Translations under genes and position numbers: made by a program
Assembly (NCBI GenBank): GCA_030263805.2
Contig: CP136010.1
Coordinates: forward strand, 4,231,001 to 4,295,000
Direction: 5' to 3'
Length of the DNA: 64,000 bases
Source of the DNA: Pseudomonas sp. FeN3W
GTDB taxonomy: Bacteria > Pseudomonadota > Gammaproteobacteria > Pseudomonadales > Pseudomonadaceae
The notes under the pieces: generated by a model
The model's input: only the letters and a program-made list of their open reading frames with translations
The model's database searches: none
Told to the model about the DNA's origin: nothing
In this document: piece by piece, positions 36,742 through 45,752 of the stretch
Numbering within the stretch: position 1 is the first letter of the stretch
Layout: each line of letters opens with the position of its first letter

Positions 36742-36794
36742 CCGCAACCAGCCGCCTCGTTGCGGCCTAATCACATGCAGAAGTGGAAGTTCTT

Positions 36795-38990
36795 ATGTCC
36801 AGCATTACTCATGGCTGTACGGCGCGAGCGCGCCTGTCTGAGCGTTTTTCGATTCAACCATCCCGCCTGCGTTGGCAGTTCGCCCATGCCGCGCTGCTGG
36901 GAATGCTCGCCAGTGGCGCACTGGCCGCGGAGGCTGAGCATGCCGGCCATGCGGAGCACGCCGAAGCCGTTGAACTGGCGCCGATGGTCATTACCGGCGT
37001 CGGCCAGCAGTCCCCACTGACCGTGGTGACCGACCCCAAGATTCCCCGTCAGCCGATGCCGGCCAGCGACGGTGCCGACTACCTGAAGACCATTCCCGGC
37101 TTTTCCGCCGTGCGTAACGGCGGCGTCAACGGCGATCCGGTGTTCCGCGGCATGTTCGGCTCGCGCCTGAAACTGCTCTCCAACGGCGGCGAAATGCTCG
37201 GCGCCTGCCCGAATCGCATGGATTCGCCGAGCTCGTACATCAGCCCGGACACCTTCGACAAGCTCACGGTCATCAAAGGGCCGCAGAGCGTGCTCTGGGG
37301 GCCAGGTGCCTCGGCCGCCACCGTGCTCTTCGAGCGCGAGCCGGAGCAGTTCAGTGAGCCGGATTATCGCCTCAACGGCAGCTTGCTGACCGCCTCCAAC
37401 GGTCGCTTCGACCGCAACCTGGACGCCGCCGCCGGCAACAGTCAGGGCTATGCGCGGCTGATGGCCAACAGCTCCCAGGCTGACGATTACGCCGATGGCA
37501 ACGGCGATACCGTGCCGTCGCGTTACGACAAGTGGAACACCGACATCGCCCTGGGCTGGACGCCGGATGCGGACACCCTGGTCGAGCTGACCGCCGGCCG
37601 CGGCGATGGCTACGCACGCTATGCCGGGCGCGGGATGGACGGCAGCCAGTTCCAGCGTGAGAGCCTGGGGCTGCGCTTCGAGAAGACCAATCTCGGCGAG
37701 ACCTTCTACGGGCTGGAGGCGCAGGTCTACTACAACTACGCCGACCACATCATGGACAACTACAGCCTGCGCGATTTCGTGCCGTCGATGATGATGCCCA
37801 ACCCGACGCTGTCGCGGGTCGACCGACGTACGCTGGGTGGCCGGCTGGTCGGCACCTGGCAATGGACGGATGTCGAGCTCAAGGCCGGGGTCGATGCCCA
37901 GCGTAGCGAGCACCGCAAGGTCATGAACCCGGCCGGCGCCGCCAACCAGATGGTCACCGCTGCGGGAAGCGACGTACTGCCCTGGGTGCCGGACGCGATG
38001 TTGCACAGCTACGGCGTCTTCGGCGAGCTGACCTGGCAGCTCAGCGAGCGCGAGAAGCTCATCAGCGGCCTGCGTCTGGACCTGCACGAAGCGACCGACG
38101 AGCGCGAGTTCTTCCGCAGTCATGACGCTTCGAGCATGCCCATCGTTTCCCGCAACTGGGACAACCCTACTGCCGGTGAAACGCGTCGCGACACGCTCTA
38201 CAGCGGCTTCCTGCGCTATGAGGAGGAGCTCGTCAGCCTGCCCGCGACCTGGTATGCCGGCCTCGGCCATGCCGAACGCTTCCCCGACTATTGGGAGCTG
38301 TTCGTTTCCAATCCCGGCCCGGTGGGCACGCTGCAACCCTTCGACTCGGTGCGGCCGGAGAAGACCACGCAGCTGGACGTCGGCCTGCAATACGCCAAGG
38401 GGCCGCTGGAGGCCTGGGTTTCCGTCTATGCCGGCCTGGTCGAGGATTACATTCTGTTCAGCTATGTGCCCGGCGTAATGCCCGGCATGCTTCGCGCCGA
38501 GGTCAGCAACATCGACGCTACCATCGCTGGAGCCGAGATGGGCGCCAGCTACCGCTTCACCAGCAACTGGAAGGGTGATGCGAGTCTGGCCTATGCCTGG
38601 GGCAAGAACCGCAGCGACGATCGTGCCATGCCGCAGATCCCGCCACTGGAAGGACGTCTGGGCGTGACCTACGAGCGAGACAACTGGAGCACCAGCGGCC
38701 TCTGGCGCGTGGTCGCCTCGCAGGGTCGGGTTGCAGAGAACCAGGGCACGGTGGTCGGCAAGGACTTCGACGAGAGCGCCGGCTTCGGCGTGTTGGCGGT
38801 CAACGGCGCCTACCGGCTGAACAAGAACTTCAAGCTCAGTGCGGGCGTCGACAACCTGCTGGACAAGGCCTACAGCGAGCATCTCAATCTAGCCGGCAGT
38901 GCGGGCTTCGCCGATTACGGCCTTGAGCCCACCAGCCGAGTCAACGAACCGGGCCGCACCTACTGGGCGCGGGTCGACATGAGCTTCTAA
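36795..38990 (+). CDS. oprC: TonB-dependent copper receptor OprC
   Basis: A ~731-residue outer-membrane receptor with a plug (about residues 60-185) and a 22-strand barrel ending in the terminal Phe (RVDMSF). The binuclear copper ligands known from P. aeruginosa OprC are all in register: C138 and M142 (ACPNRMD, CxxxM) and H318 and M320 (DHIM, HxM). All four are offset by five from C143/M147/H323/M325. The N-terminal signal is unusually long (cleavage likely after SGALAAEA). The mature N-terminus is His-rich (EHAGHAEHAE). The start at 36795 has GTGGAAG upstream. With DUF2946 it forms a copper uptake unit. Confidence 0.93.
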   Translation: MSSITHGCTARARLSERFSIQPSRLRWQFAHAALLGMLASGALAAEAEHAGHAEHAEAVELAPMVITGVGQQSPLTVVTDPKIPRQPMPASDGADYLKTIPGFSAVRNGGVNGDPVFRGMFGSRLKLLSNGGEMLGACPNRMDSPSSYISPDTFDKLTVIKGPQSVLWGPGASAATVLFEREPEQFSEPDYRLNGSLLTASNGRFDRNLDAAAGNSQGYARLMANSSQADDYADGNGDTVPSRYDKWNTDIALGWTPDADTLVELTAGRGDGYARYAGRGMDGSQFQRESLGLRFEKTNLGETFYGLEAQVYYNYADHIMDNYSLRDFVPSMMMPNPTLSRVDRRTLGGRLVGTWQWTDVELKAGVDAQRSEHRKVMNPAGAANQMVTAAGSDVLPWVPDAMLHSYGVFGELTWQLSEREKLISGLRLDLHEATDEREFFRSHDASSMPIVSRNWDNPTAGETRRDTLYSGFLRYEEELVSLPATWYAGLGHAERFPDYWELFVSNPGPVGTLQPFDSVRPEKTTQLDVGLQYAKGPLEAWVSVYAGLVEDYILFSYVPGVMPGMLRAEVSNIDATIAGAEMGASYRFTSNWKGDASLAYAWGKNRSDDRAMPQIPPLEGRLGVTYERDNWSTSGLWRVVASQGRVAENQGTVVGKDFDESAGFGVLAVNGAYRLNKNFKLSAGVDNLLDKAYSEHLNLAGSAGFADYGLEPTSRVNEPGRTYWARVDMSF

Positions 38991-39008
38991 CGAGACAACG
39001 GCGGTAAA

Positions 39009-39031
39009 GGAGCGAGGGTTCGCCTCGCTCC
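39009..39031 (+). terminator. hairpin after oprC
   Basis: A perfect 9-bp stem GGAGCGAGG/CCTCGCTCC with a GTTCG loop, 19 nt past the oprC stop. It has no T-run. Confidence 0.45.
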
Positions 39032-39034
39032 GGA

Positions 39035-39154
39035 CGTAGGTTGGCGCTGAGGCGCGGGGCGTGCTGGAGCGGCTCGCGGCGCTGGCATCAGGGATGACGC
39101 ATGGGCAGCGCTCAAGGCGGTTTCAGCGGCTTCGTGCCTCAGCGCCAACCTACG
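39035..39154. repeat. 19-bp perfect inverted repeat, CGTAGGTTGGCGC type
   Basis: Arms at 39035-39053 and 39136-39154 are exact complements with an 82-nt spacer, lying in the gap between convergent oprC and the mechanosensitive channel gene. The outer ends begin CGTAGG, as in the element at 946-1010. It is of the widespread GTAGGTTGG-type intergenic repeat class. Confidence 0.75.
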
Positions 39155-39155
39155 A

Positions 39156-40445
39156 TTAACTTCTTTCCTCGGCAGGATGTCCTTCCGGTTGCTGCAATGC
39201 TGGCGCGCCCGGCTGGCGCAGTGAATCGCGCCAATCGCGTACATCGCCGCCGCTTGGGTGCTGGAATACCCGTAGACCGAATTCCGGCAGGATCGCCAGC
39301 AGGTGGTCGAAGATGTCCGACTGGATGGCTTCGTACTGCGTCCACGCCACCGTATTGGTGAAGCAGTAGATTTCCAGCGGCAGGCCGTCCGCAGTCGGGC
39401 TCAGCTGGCGCACCATCAGCGTCATGTTCTGGTGCACGCCGGGGTGGGCGCGCAGATAGCGCTCGACATAGGCGCGGAACGTCCCGAGATTGGTCACCCT
39501 GCGGGTGTTGACCGGGTCCTGCCCACGCTCGGCGAGCTTGGCGTTCCACTCGTCGATCTCCTTGCGCTTGTTGACCAGGTAATCCTCCAGCAGGCTAAAG
39601 CGATACAGCCGCTTGCGCTCGTCGGCATCGAGAAAATGCACGCTCTGCTGATCCAGATACAGGCTGCGCTTGATGCGCCGGCCGCCGCTTTCCTGCATGC
39701 CGCGCCAGTTCTTGAACGAATCCGAGATAAAGCGCTTGGTCGGGATGCTGGTGATGGTCTTGTCCCAGTTCTGCACCTTCACGGTATGCAGCGCGATATC
39801 GATCACGTCGCCGTCGGCATTGAGCTGCGGCATCTCCACCCAGTCGCCGACGCGGATCAGGTCGTTGGAGGTGATCTGTACGCTGGCCACCAGCGAAAGC
39901 AGGGTGTCCTGGAAGATCAGCATCAGCACCGCCGCCATGGCACCGAGGCCGGAGAGCAGGATCAGCGGCGAACGGTCGATCAGGGTGGCGATGATGAGGA
40001 TGGTGGCGATCGCATAGATGACGATCTTCACCACCTGCAGATAGCCCTTGATCGGGTGCAGGCGGGCGTCCGGCCGGCGCTGGTAGACCACGTTGATGAT
40101 GTCGAGCACCGCGCCGAGGGCCAGTGCGATGGTCAGCACGATGAAGCCGCCGCAGACATTCTGCACCACGGTCACCGCGGCCTCCGGCAGGCCCGGTACG
40201 GTCGTCACGCCAAGCGACAGCACCAGCGCCGGGACGATGTTCGACAGCCGCTTGATGATGCCGAAATCCTGCAGTTCGCCATCGCGGGTGTGGCGCAGCA
40301 GGCGGTACAGGCCACGCACCAGGATGCGTTTGACGATCCAGTTGGACAGCCAGGCAGCGAAGATCAGCGTGGCGCTGGCGAGCAGCGTTTGCAGTTCGGG
40401 GTGGGCTCTGAGCCAGTCCAGCCAGCCGGCCAGATCGTCAGACAT
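39156..40445 (-). CDS. mechanosensitive ion channel, YbdG-like MscS family
   Basis: A 429-residue MscS-superfamily channel with about five transmembrane segments before the conserved pore helix and beta domain. The MscS signature is seen from GLGAMAAVLMLIFQDTLLSL through LIRVGDWVEMPQLNADGDVIDIALHTVKVQNWDKTI. The C-terminal extension (VRQLSPTADGLPLEIYCFTNT) matches the YbdG subgroup. The family releases osmolytes on hypo-osmotic shock. The Met at 40445 has GGAG upstream; an earlier in-frame Met exists. Confidence 0.9.
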   Translation of the reverse strand: MSDDLAGWLDWLRAHPELQTLLASATLIFAAWLSNWIVKRILVRGLYRLLRHTRDGELQDFGIIKRLSNIVPALVLSLGVTTVPGLPEAAVTVVQNVCGGFIVLTIALALGAVLDIINVVYQRRPDARLHPIKGYLQVVKIVIYAIATILIIATLIDRSPLILLSGLGAMAAVLMLIFQDTLLSLVASVQITSNDLIRVGDWVEMPQLNADGDVIDIALHTVKVQNWDKTITSIPTKRFISDSFKNWRGMQESGGRRIKRSLYLDQQSVHFLDADERKRLYRFSLLEDYLVNKRKEIDEWNAKLAERGQDPVNTRRVTNLGTFRAYVERYLRAHPGVHQNMTLMVRQLSPTADGLPLEIYCFTNTVAWTQYEAIQSDIFDHLLAILPEFGLRVFQHPSGGDVRDWRDSLRQPGAPALQQPEGHPAEERS

Positions 40446-40520
40446 GTGAATCTCCATTGAGAGGTGAGGGCGCGGCCTTGGCAAATTGCCTTGGCCGCGG
40501 CGGCTTGTCGGTGTGGTGGG

Positions 40521-41063
40521 TCAGCGGATAAATTCGCGGCTGATACTCTTGAACAGTTCGGTGCCGGCGCGTTCCATCCATTCGAAGGCAACCATCTCCC
40601 GCGAGACGATCACCGCGCCGGCCTGGCGCATGCGCTCCAGGGCCAGCGCCTTGTCGCTGGCCCGCCGCGAGCTGACGCCTTCTTCGACGACGAAGACTTC
40701 GTTGCCACGGGCGCGCAGGTCCAGCACCGTCTGCAGCACGCACACGTGCGTCTCGCAGCCGCAGATGATGAACTGCCGGCGTTCGCCACCCGGGCGCTGG
40801 AACAGTTCGCCATCGCCGGCCGCGGAGAAATGCAGCTTCTCGACAATGGCCGCGTCATCCACGCCATTGCGCAGGGCGGCGATCGTTGGGCCGAGCCCCT
40901 TGCTGTACTGCTCGGTCAGCAGCACCGGCACACCGACTCGCTGCGCCACCTGTTGCAGCCAGGCGGTGTGCTCGGCCATGGCTGCATTGTCGAGGATCAC
41001 CGGAAACAGGCGTTCCTGGATGTCGATGATCAGCAGGGTGGAATCCGTTGCCTTGATACGCAT
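40521..41063 (-). CDS. isochorismatase-family cysteine hydrolase
   Basis: A 180-residue alpha/beta hydrolase of the YcaC/isochorismatase-like fold. Triad candidates are D14 (LLIIDIQERL), K76 (VEKLHFS) and C108 (CGCETHVCVLQT, the site of the cis-peptide and nucleophile). The substrate is not predictable; relatives are annotated as hydrolases of unknown specificity. It is on the same strand as its neighbours but spaced from them. Confidence 0.88.
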   Translation of the reverse strand: MRIKATDSTLLIIDIQERLFPVILDNAAMAEHTAWLQQVAQRVGVPVLLTEQYSKGLGPTIAALRNGVDDAAIVEKLHFSAAGDGELFQRPGGERRQFIICGCETHVCVLQTVLDLRARGNEVFVVEEGVSSRRASDKALALERMRQAGAVIVSREMVAFEWMERAGTELFKSISREFIR

Positions 41064-41082
41064 CGCAGTGCTTCCTCGTGGT

Positions 41083-41907
41083 TCAGGGTTTGTACGCGCC
41101 GATGAAGATGGCCGGGTCGACTCGCGCGTCGTTAAGGCTCACGTTCCAGTGCAAGTGGGGGCCAGTGGCACGCCCGGTTGCCCCGACTTTGCCGAGCACC
41201 TGACCCCGTGCCAGCTGGTCGCCGACTTTCACACCGATCTCGGAAAGATGGCAGAACATGCTGATCAACCCCTGGCCATGGTCGACGAAGACTGTCTTGC
41301 CGTTGAAGAAATAGTCGCCGGTGAGTATGACCTTGCCCGCCGCCGGTGCCTTGATCGGCGTGCCGCTCTTGGCGGCGAAATCCAGGCCCGAGTGCGGGTT
41401 ACGTTCCTCACCGTTGAAGAAGCGGCGCAGGCCGAACGGCGACGACAGCGGGCCGTCCACCGGGCGATCGAACAACAGATTGCTTGGCTGGTTGGCGCTG
41501 AACTGCCGGTAGGCGCGGGTCTGTTCGTCCAGTTCGCGCTCGATGCGCTTGAGGTCTGCCGGATTCGGATTGACCTGGCGCTGGTTCTTCAGCGTGATGT
41601 GCTGCGCTCGATAGTCGCGGCTCTCGACCTGGAAGGTTTGGGGACGACCATCGATCTCCAGCTGCTGCGCGCCCGGCTTCACCGACAGCGGGATGCCGAC
41701 GATGGCGATCCAGCGTTTGCCATCCTCACGCAACACCAGGGTCGGCTTGCCCTGATAGCGAGCCTGCGGTGCGCTAGCGCCGTCACCTAGCTCGATCACG
41801 GCAACACCGCCGGGCACAGGCTTGTTCAGCAGGCGGGTGATGAAGCCCTCGGCATAGGCGCAAAGGGGAAGGGCGAGGCACAACAGCAGGGCGAGAAGGC
41901 GTGGCAT
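41083..41907 (-). CDS. M23/LytM-domain peptidase, periplasmic
   Basis: A 274-residue protein with signal peptide MPRLLALLLCLALPLCAYA. A small N-terminal beta domain (Ig-like, residues ~25-110) and a coil-rich linker precede the C-terminal LytM domain. Zinc ligands are H and D in NPHSGLDFAA, and the HxH in GPHLHWNVSL. The active site is therefore complete and it is probably a peptidoglycan DD-endopeptidase. The longer open frame upstream is Arg/Pro/Ala-rich and out of register with the signal peptide. The start at 41907 is chosen for the signal, although its ribosome site is weak. Confidence 0.9.
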   Translation of the reverse strand: MPRLLALLLCLALPLCAYAEGFITRLLNKPVPGGVAVIELGDGASAPQARYQGKPTLVLREDGKRWIAIVGIPLSVKPGAQQLEIDGRPQTFQVESRDYRAQHITLKNQRQVNPNPADLKRIERELDEQTRAYRQFSANQPSNLLFDRPVDGPLSSPFGLRRFFNGEERNPHSGLDFAAKSGTPIKAPAAGKVILTGDYFFNGKTVFVDHGQGLISMFCHLSEIGVKVGDQLARGQVLGKVGATGRATGPHLHWNVSLNDARVDPAIFIGAYKP

Positions 41908-41987
41908 GAAAGGATCCGCTGGAATAAACGGCCCATCCTCGCGTAAAGCTGCGCTGGGGAAAAGGCTGGCCATCTGGCGTCCGCCGG

Positions 41988-43364
41988 TCAGAGCAGCGGC
42001 AGCGTGACCGGTGTCAGATGATTGTCTTCCACCCGCACCTCCAATTCGCCCTCGCCGAGCCTGGCCTTGAGGCGCTGGCCAGGTTGCGTCTGGCTGGCGC
42101 TGCGGATCGCCTGGCCGCGCTCGTCGAGCAGGATGCTGTAGCCGCGACTGAGCGTAGCCAGCGGGCTGACCACATTGAGCGTCTGGGCGAGGCCCTGTAG
42201 CTGTTGCCGGCGGCCTTTCAGATTGGCTTGCATCGCTCGCGGCAGACGCGAGGAGAGGTGTTCGAGGCGCTGGCGCAACAGATTCAGCGAACGCCCCGGG
42301 TGTTGCGCGGCCAGGCGTGTTTCCAGGCGGGCCAGACGCTCCCGGCCGCTGCACAGGCGACGGTCAACGGCGCGCAGCAGGCGCTGCTCGAGGTCGTCGA
42401 TGCGCTGGGCCTGCTGCTGCAGCCGTTCGCCGGGGTGGCGCAGGCGACGGGTCAGGCCTTCCAGTCGCATGGCGTCACGGTGCAGACGGTCGCGCATGCG
42501 CAGCACCAGGCGCTGTTGCAGCCCGCTCAGCCGGTGTTGCAGGTCGGCGCTGCTGGGGGCCAGCAGCTCGGCGGCCGCGGATGGCGTCGGCGCGCGAACA
42601 TCGGCGACGAAATCGGCGATCGAGACATCGGTTTCGTGGCCCACGGCGCTGACAATCGGCGTGACACAGGCATCCACCGCGCGCGCCACCGCTTCTTCGT
42701 TGAAGCACCAGAGGTCCTCCAGCGAACCGCCGCCGCGGGCCAGAATCAGCGCATCGAAGCCCTGGGCATCGGCCAGCTGCAGTGCGCGGACGATCTGTCC
42801 GGTGGCTTCGCGACCTTGCACGGCGGTTGGAATCAGCGTCAGCTCGACCTGCGGCGCGCGGCGTTTGAACACCGAGATGATGTCGCGAATGACCGCGCCG
42901 GTCGGCGAGCTGACGATGCCGATGCGCCGCGGGTGGGCGGGCAGGGCAGCCTTGCGTTCGGCAGCGAACAGACCTTCGGCGCTGAGCTTTTCCTTGAGTG
43001 CCTCGAAGGCTAGGCGCAAAGCGCCGTCACCGGCCGGCTCCAGCGTATCGAGAATCAGCTGGTAATCACCGCGCCCCTCGAACAGCGAGACCTTGCCGCG
43101 TACCCGCACCGCCAGGCCGTCGCGCAGCGCCTGGCGTACCCGCGCCGCGTTCTGCCGGAACAACGCGCAACGCACCTGGGCGTTCTTGTCCTTGAGGGTG
43201 AAATAGATGTGGCCGGAAGCCGGGCGGGCGAGGTTGGAAATCTCGCCTTCGACCCAGACCTGGGCGAACACGTCCTCCAGCAGCAGCCGCGCGCGGCCGT
43301 TGAGCTGGCTGACGGTCAGTACTTCGCGATCGAGATTGAGACGCTGGAAGGGATCTTTGAGCAT
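41988..43364 (-). CDS. xseA: exodeoxyribonuclease VII large subunit
   Basis: A 458-residue large subunit of ExoVII, which degrades single-stranded DNA. The N-terminal OB domain (VEGEISNLARPASGHIYFTLKD), the catalytic core blocks GIVSSPTGAVIRDI, ILARGGGSLEDLWCFN and SAVGHETDVSIADFVAD, and a long coiled-coil (about residues 275-390) are present. The start MLKDPFQRLNLDREVL is the Pseudomonas N-terminus. It is divergent from the zinc-ribbon gene. Confidence 0.96.
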   Translation of the reverse strand: MLKDPFQRLNLDREVLTVSQLNGRARLLLEDVFAQVWVEGEISNLARPASGHIYFTLKDKNAQVRCALFRQNAARVRQALRDGLAVRVRGKVSLFEGRGDYQLILDTLEPAGDGALRLAFEALKEKLSAEGLFAAERKAALPAHPRRIGIVSSPTGAVIRDIISVFKRRAPQVELTLIPTAVQGREATGQIVRALQLADAQGFDALILARGGGSLEDLWCFNEEAVARAVDACVTPIVSAVGHETDVSIADFVADVRAPTPSAAAELLAPSSADLQHRLSGLQQRLVLRMRDRLHRDAMRLEGLTRRLRHPGERLQQQAQRIDDLEQRLLRAVDRRLCSGRERLARLETRLAAQHPGRSLNLLRQRLEHLSSRLPRAMQANLKGRRQQLQGLAQTLNVVSPLATLSRGYSILLDERGQAIRSASQTQPGQRLKARLGEGELEVRVEDNHLTPVTLPLL

Positions 43365-43494
43365 GGCGACGATGATAAGCCGGGCGCGGCCAGGCGGAAA
43401 CCGAAACTGCTTCGCGTCCGTCCAGCGGGCCTTGACCGGCCAATGGGTGGCGCTAAGCTGCGCGGCCTTTCTTCATCTCCCGTTCCGAGCCGCC

Positions 43495-44046
43495 ATGAGC
43501 CACAGTCAAGCGATCATTGTGCCGCGCATTTCCACGTTTCCAGCGCACGAAGCCAAGGCGCGGATGATTCTGCGCTGGCTGGCCGAGCGGCGCATCGTCG
43601 AGGCGCTGCCGACCACCTGCGGTCGCGGCGTTGGCGGCATGGGCTACGCTATCGCTTCCGGCGCGCGCAGTGTCGTGCAGCATCCGGAACGCTTGCCTTT
43701 TGGCGAGGCCATCAACGGCCTTGAAGTGGTGACCAAGCGCTGCATCTACACGCCAACACGGGATTTCGCCGAGGAGGCAGGCTGCCCCGAATGCCGTCGC
43801 GAGATTGGCGAGGCGTTGTTTGAAAGCCTCGACGAGTGGATGCCTAAGCAGACCGACAATTTTACCTGTCCGGAGTGTGGCTTCGAAGACGACATCAACG
43901 GCTTCCTGTTCATTCCGGCGTGCGGCTTTTCCAATCTCGGCTTTATCTTCAATGGCTGGGGCGAGGCCGGCCTTCGCCAGTCGTTTCTCGATGAATTCGC
44001 CGAACGCCTGGGCTTCAAGGTGGCGCTGGTGATTGATCGGCCGTGA
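43495..44046 (+). CDS. conserved protein with two CPxC zinc-ribbon motifs
   Basis: A 183-residue soluble protein from the Met at 43495 (MSHSQAIIVPRISTFPA). Two CP-E-C motifs, CPECRREIGEAL at about residues 99-102 and FTCPECGFEDDING at about 125-130, look like zinc knuckles. A later PACGFSNLGF adds a Cys. No catalytic motif was recognised. Pseudomonads have this gene near guaB; some databases carry an unsupported ABC-transporter name for it. Function unknown. Confidence 0.75.
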   Translation: MSHSQAIIVPRISTFPAHEAKARMILRWLAERRIVEALPTTCGRGVGGMGYAIASGARSVVQHPERLPFGEAINGLEVVTKRCIYTPTRDFAEEAGCPECRREIGEALFESLDEWMPKQTDNFTCPECGFEDDINGFLFIPACGFSNLGFIFNGWGEAGLRQSFLDEFAERLGFKVALVIDRP

Positions 44047-44107
44047 CCGATCGGTCATTTCGGCGATGCCGCGCATTTCGCCGTGCGCGACGCGCCTCAC
44101 ATCCGCA

Positions 44108-44136
44108 TTGAGCGTGAAGGGGTGCGTGGGTATAAT
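44108..44136 (+). promoter_or_regulatory. guaB promoter
   Basis: TTGAGC (44108-44113), a 17-nt spacer, then consensus TATAAT (44131-44136), 36 nt before the guaB start. This is a good sigma-70 match. Confidence 0.7.
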
Positions 44137-44172
44137 GCCGCGCTTCCTTTTTCCCGCCTGGGAGCCCCCGCC

Positions 44173-45642
44173 ATGCTGCGTATCAGCCAAGAAGCCCTGA
44201 CTTTCGATGATGTTCTCCTGATCCCGGGATATTCCGAGGTTTTGCCGAAGGATGTCAGCCTGAAGACCCGTCTGACCCGCGAAATCGAGCTGAACATTCC
44301 GCTGGTTTCCGCGGCCATGGACACCGTCACCGAAGCGCGCCTGGCCATTGCCATGGCTCAGGAAGGCGGCATCGGCATCATCCACAAGAACATGAGCATC
44401 GAGCAGCAGGCTGCCGAGGTGCGCAAGGTCAAGCGTCACGAGACCGCCATCGTTCACGATCCGGTCACCGTCACGCCGGAAACCAAGATCAGCGAGCTGC
44501 TGCGCAAGGCGCATGAACTGGGCTTCTCCGGCTTTCCGGTAGTGTCCGGCAAGAAGCTGGTCGGCATTGTCACCGGTCGAGATCTGCGCTTCACGCCCAA
44601 TGCCGGCGACTCGGTCGCGGCGATCATGACGCCCAAGGAAAAGCTGGTCACCGTGCTCGAAGGCACCGCCCTGGAAGAAATCAAGACTGAGCTCTACAAG
44701 CACCGCATCGAGAAGATGCTCGTGGTAGACGGCAATTTCCACCTGCGCGGCCTGGTCACCTTCCGCGACATCGAGAAAGCCAAGACCTACCCGCTGGCCT
44801 CCAAGGACAGCCAGGGGCGTCTGCGCGTTGGCGCAGCGGTCGGTACCGGCGCCGATACCGGTGATCGCGTCGAAGCACTGGCTGCTGCCGGTGTCGATGT
44901 GGTGGTGGTGGACACCGCCCACGGCCATTCCCGTGGCGTGATCGATCGCGTGCGTTGGGTGAAGGAGAACTTCCCGCAGGTGCAGGTGATCGGCGGCAAC
45001 ATCGCCACTGCCGAAGCTGCGCTGGACCTGGTCAAGGCCGGCGCCGATGCGGTCAAGGTCGGTATCGGCCCGGGCTCAATCTGCACCACACGCATCGTCG
45101 CCGGTGTCGGCGTGCCGCAGATCTCCGCCATCGCCAACGTATCCGCCGCACTGGAAGGCACCGGCGTGCCGATGATCGCCGACGGTGGTATCCGCTTCTC
45201 CGGTGACCTGTCCAAGGCCATCGTTGCAGGCGCCAACGCCGTGATGATGGGCTCGATGTTCGCCGGTACCGAAGAAGCCCCGGGCGAAATCGAGCTGTTC
45301 CAGGGCCGTTCCTACAAGGCTTACCGCGGCATGGGCTCGCTGGGTGCCATGTCCCAGGCACAGGGCTCCTCGGATCGTTACTTCCAGGACTCCGCCGCCG
45401 GCGCCGAGAAGCTGGTCCCCGAAGGCATCGAAGGCCGCGTACCGTACAAGGGCTCGCTGGCCGCGATCATCCACCAGCTGATGGGCGGTCTGCGTGCATC
45501 CATGGGCTATACCGGCAGTGCTACCGTCGACGAGATGCGCAGCAAGCCGCAGTTCGTGCGTATCACCGGTGCCGGCATGGCCGAGTCACACGTGCATGAC
45601 GTGCAGATCACCAAGGAAGCCCCGAATTACCGAGTGGGTTGA
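44173..45642 (+). CDS. guaB: inosine-5'-monophosphate dehydrogenase
   Basis: A 489-residue IMPDH, converting IMP to XMP with NAD+, the committed step to guanine nucleotides. The N-terminal TIM-barrel part starts LRISQEALTFDDVLLIPGYS. Two CBS domains (about residues 95-205) are inserted, and the catalytic Cys lies in GPGSICTTRIVAGVGVPQ. The GAMSQAQGSSDRYFQ flap is intact. The Met at 44173 is preferred over the longer frame, giving family length and GGGAG upstream. Confidence 0.98.
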   Translation: MLRISQEALTFDDVLLIPGYSEVLPKDVSLKTRLTREIELNIPLVSAAMDTVTEARLAIAMAQEGGIGIIHKNMSIEQQAAEVRKVKRHETAIVHDPVTVTPETKISELLRKAHELGFSGFPVVSGKKLVGIVTGRDLRFTPNAGDSVAAIMTPKEKLVTVLEGTALEEIKTELYKHRIEKMLVVDGNFHLRGLVTFRDIEKAKTYPLASKDSQGRLRVGAAVGTGADTGDRVEALAAAGVDVVVVDTAHGHSRGVIDRVRWVKENFPQVQVIGGNIATAEAALDLVKAGADAVKVGIGPGSICTTRIVAGVGVPQISAIANVSAALEGTGVPMIADGGIRFSGDLSKAIVAGANAVMMGSMFAGTEEAPGEIELFQGRSYKAYRGMGSLGAMSQAQGSSDRYFQDSAAGAEKLVPEGIEGRVPYKGSLAAIIHQLMGGLRASMGYTGSATVDEMRSKPQFVRITGAGMAESHVHDVQITKEAPNYRVG

Positions 45643-45661
45643 TCCGCTCAGCTAGACAGGC

Positions 45662-45735
45662 GCCGGAAGCTGGCAGCGGGAGCGGGGAGAGATCCTGGCT
45701 TCGGCTTCCAGCTTCCGGCTTTCAGCTTCAGGCTC
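45662..45735. repeat. inverted repeat and GCTTNNN heptamers between guaB and guaA
   Basis: A perfect 12-bp inverted repeat, GCCGGAAGCTGG (45662-45673) and CCAGCTTCCGGC (45708-45719), flanks a purine-rich loop. From about 45704, consecutive 7-nt units run GCTTCCA, GCTTCCG, GCTTTCA, GCTTCAG. These echo the GCTTCAA/GCTTGTA heptamers at 1056-1130. It lies inside the putative guaBA transcript. Confidence 0.7.
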
Positions 45736-45752
45736 TTTCCGAAGGAAAGCTC

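Noticed and set aside
36771..38882. 703-codon open frame on the minus strand
   Set aside because: Antisense to oprC, whose ligands and barrel are intact; no domain or ribosome site in the antisense frame.
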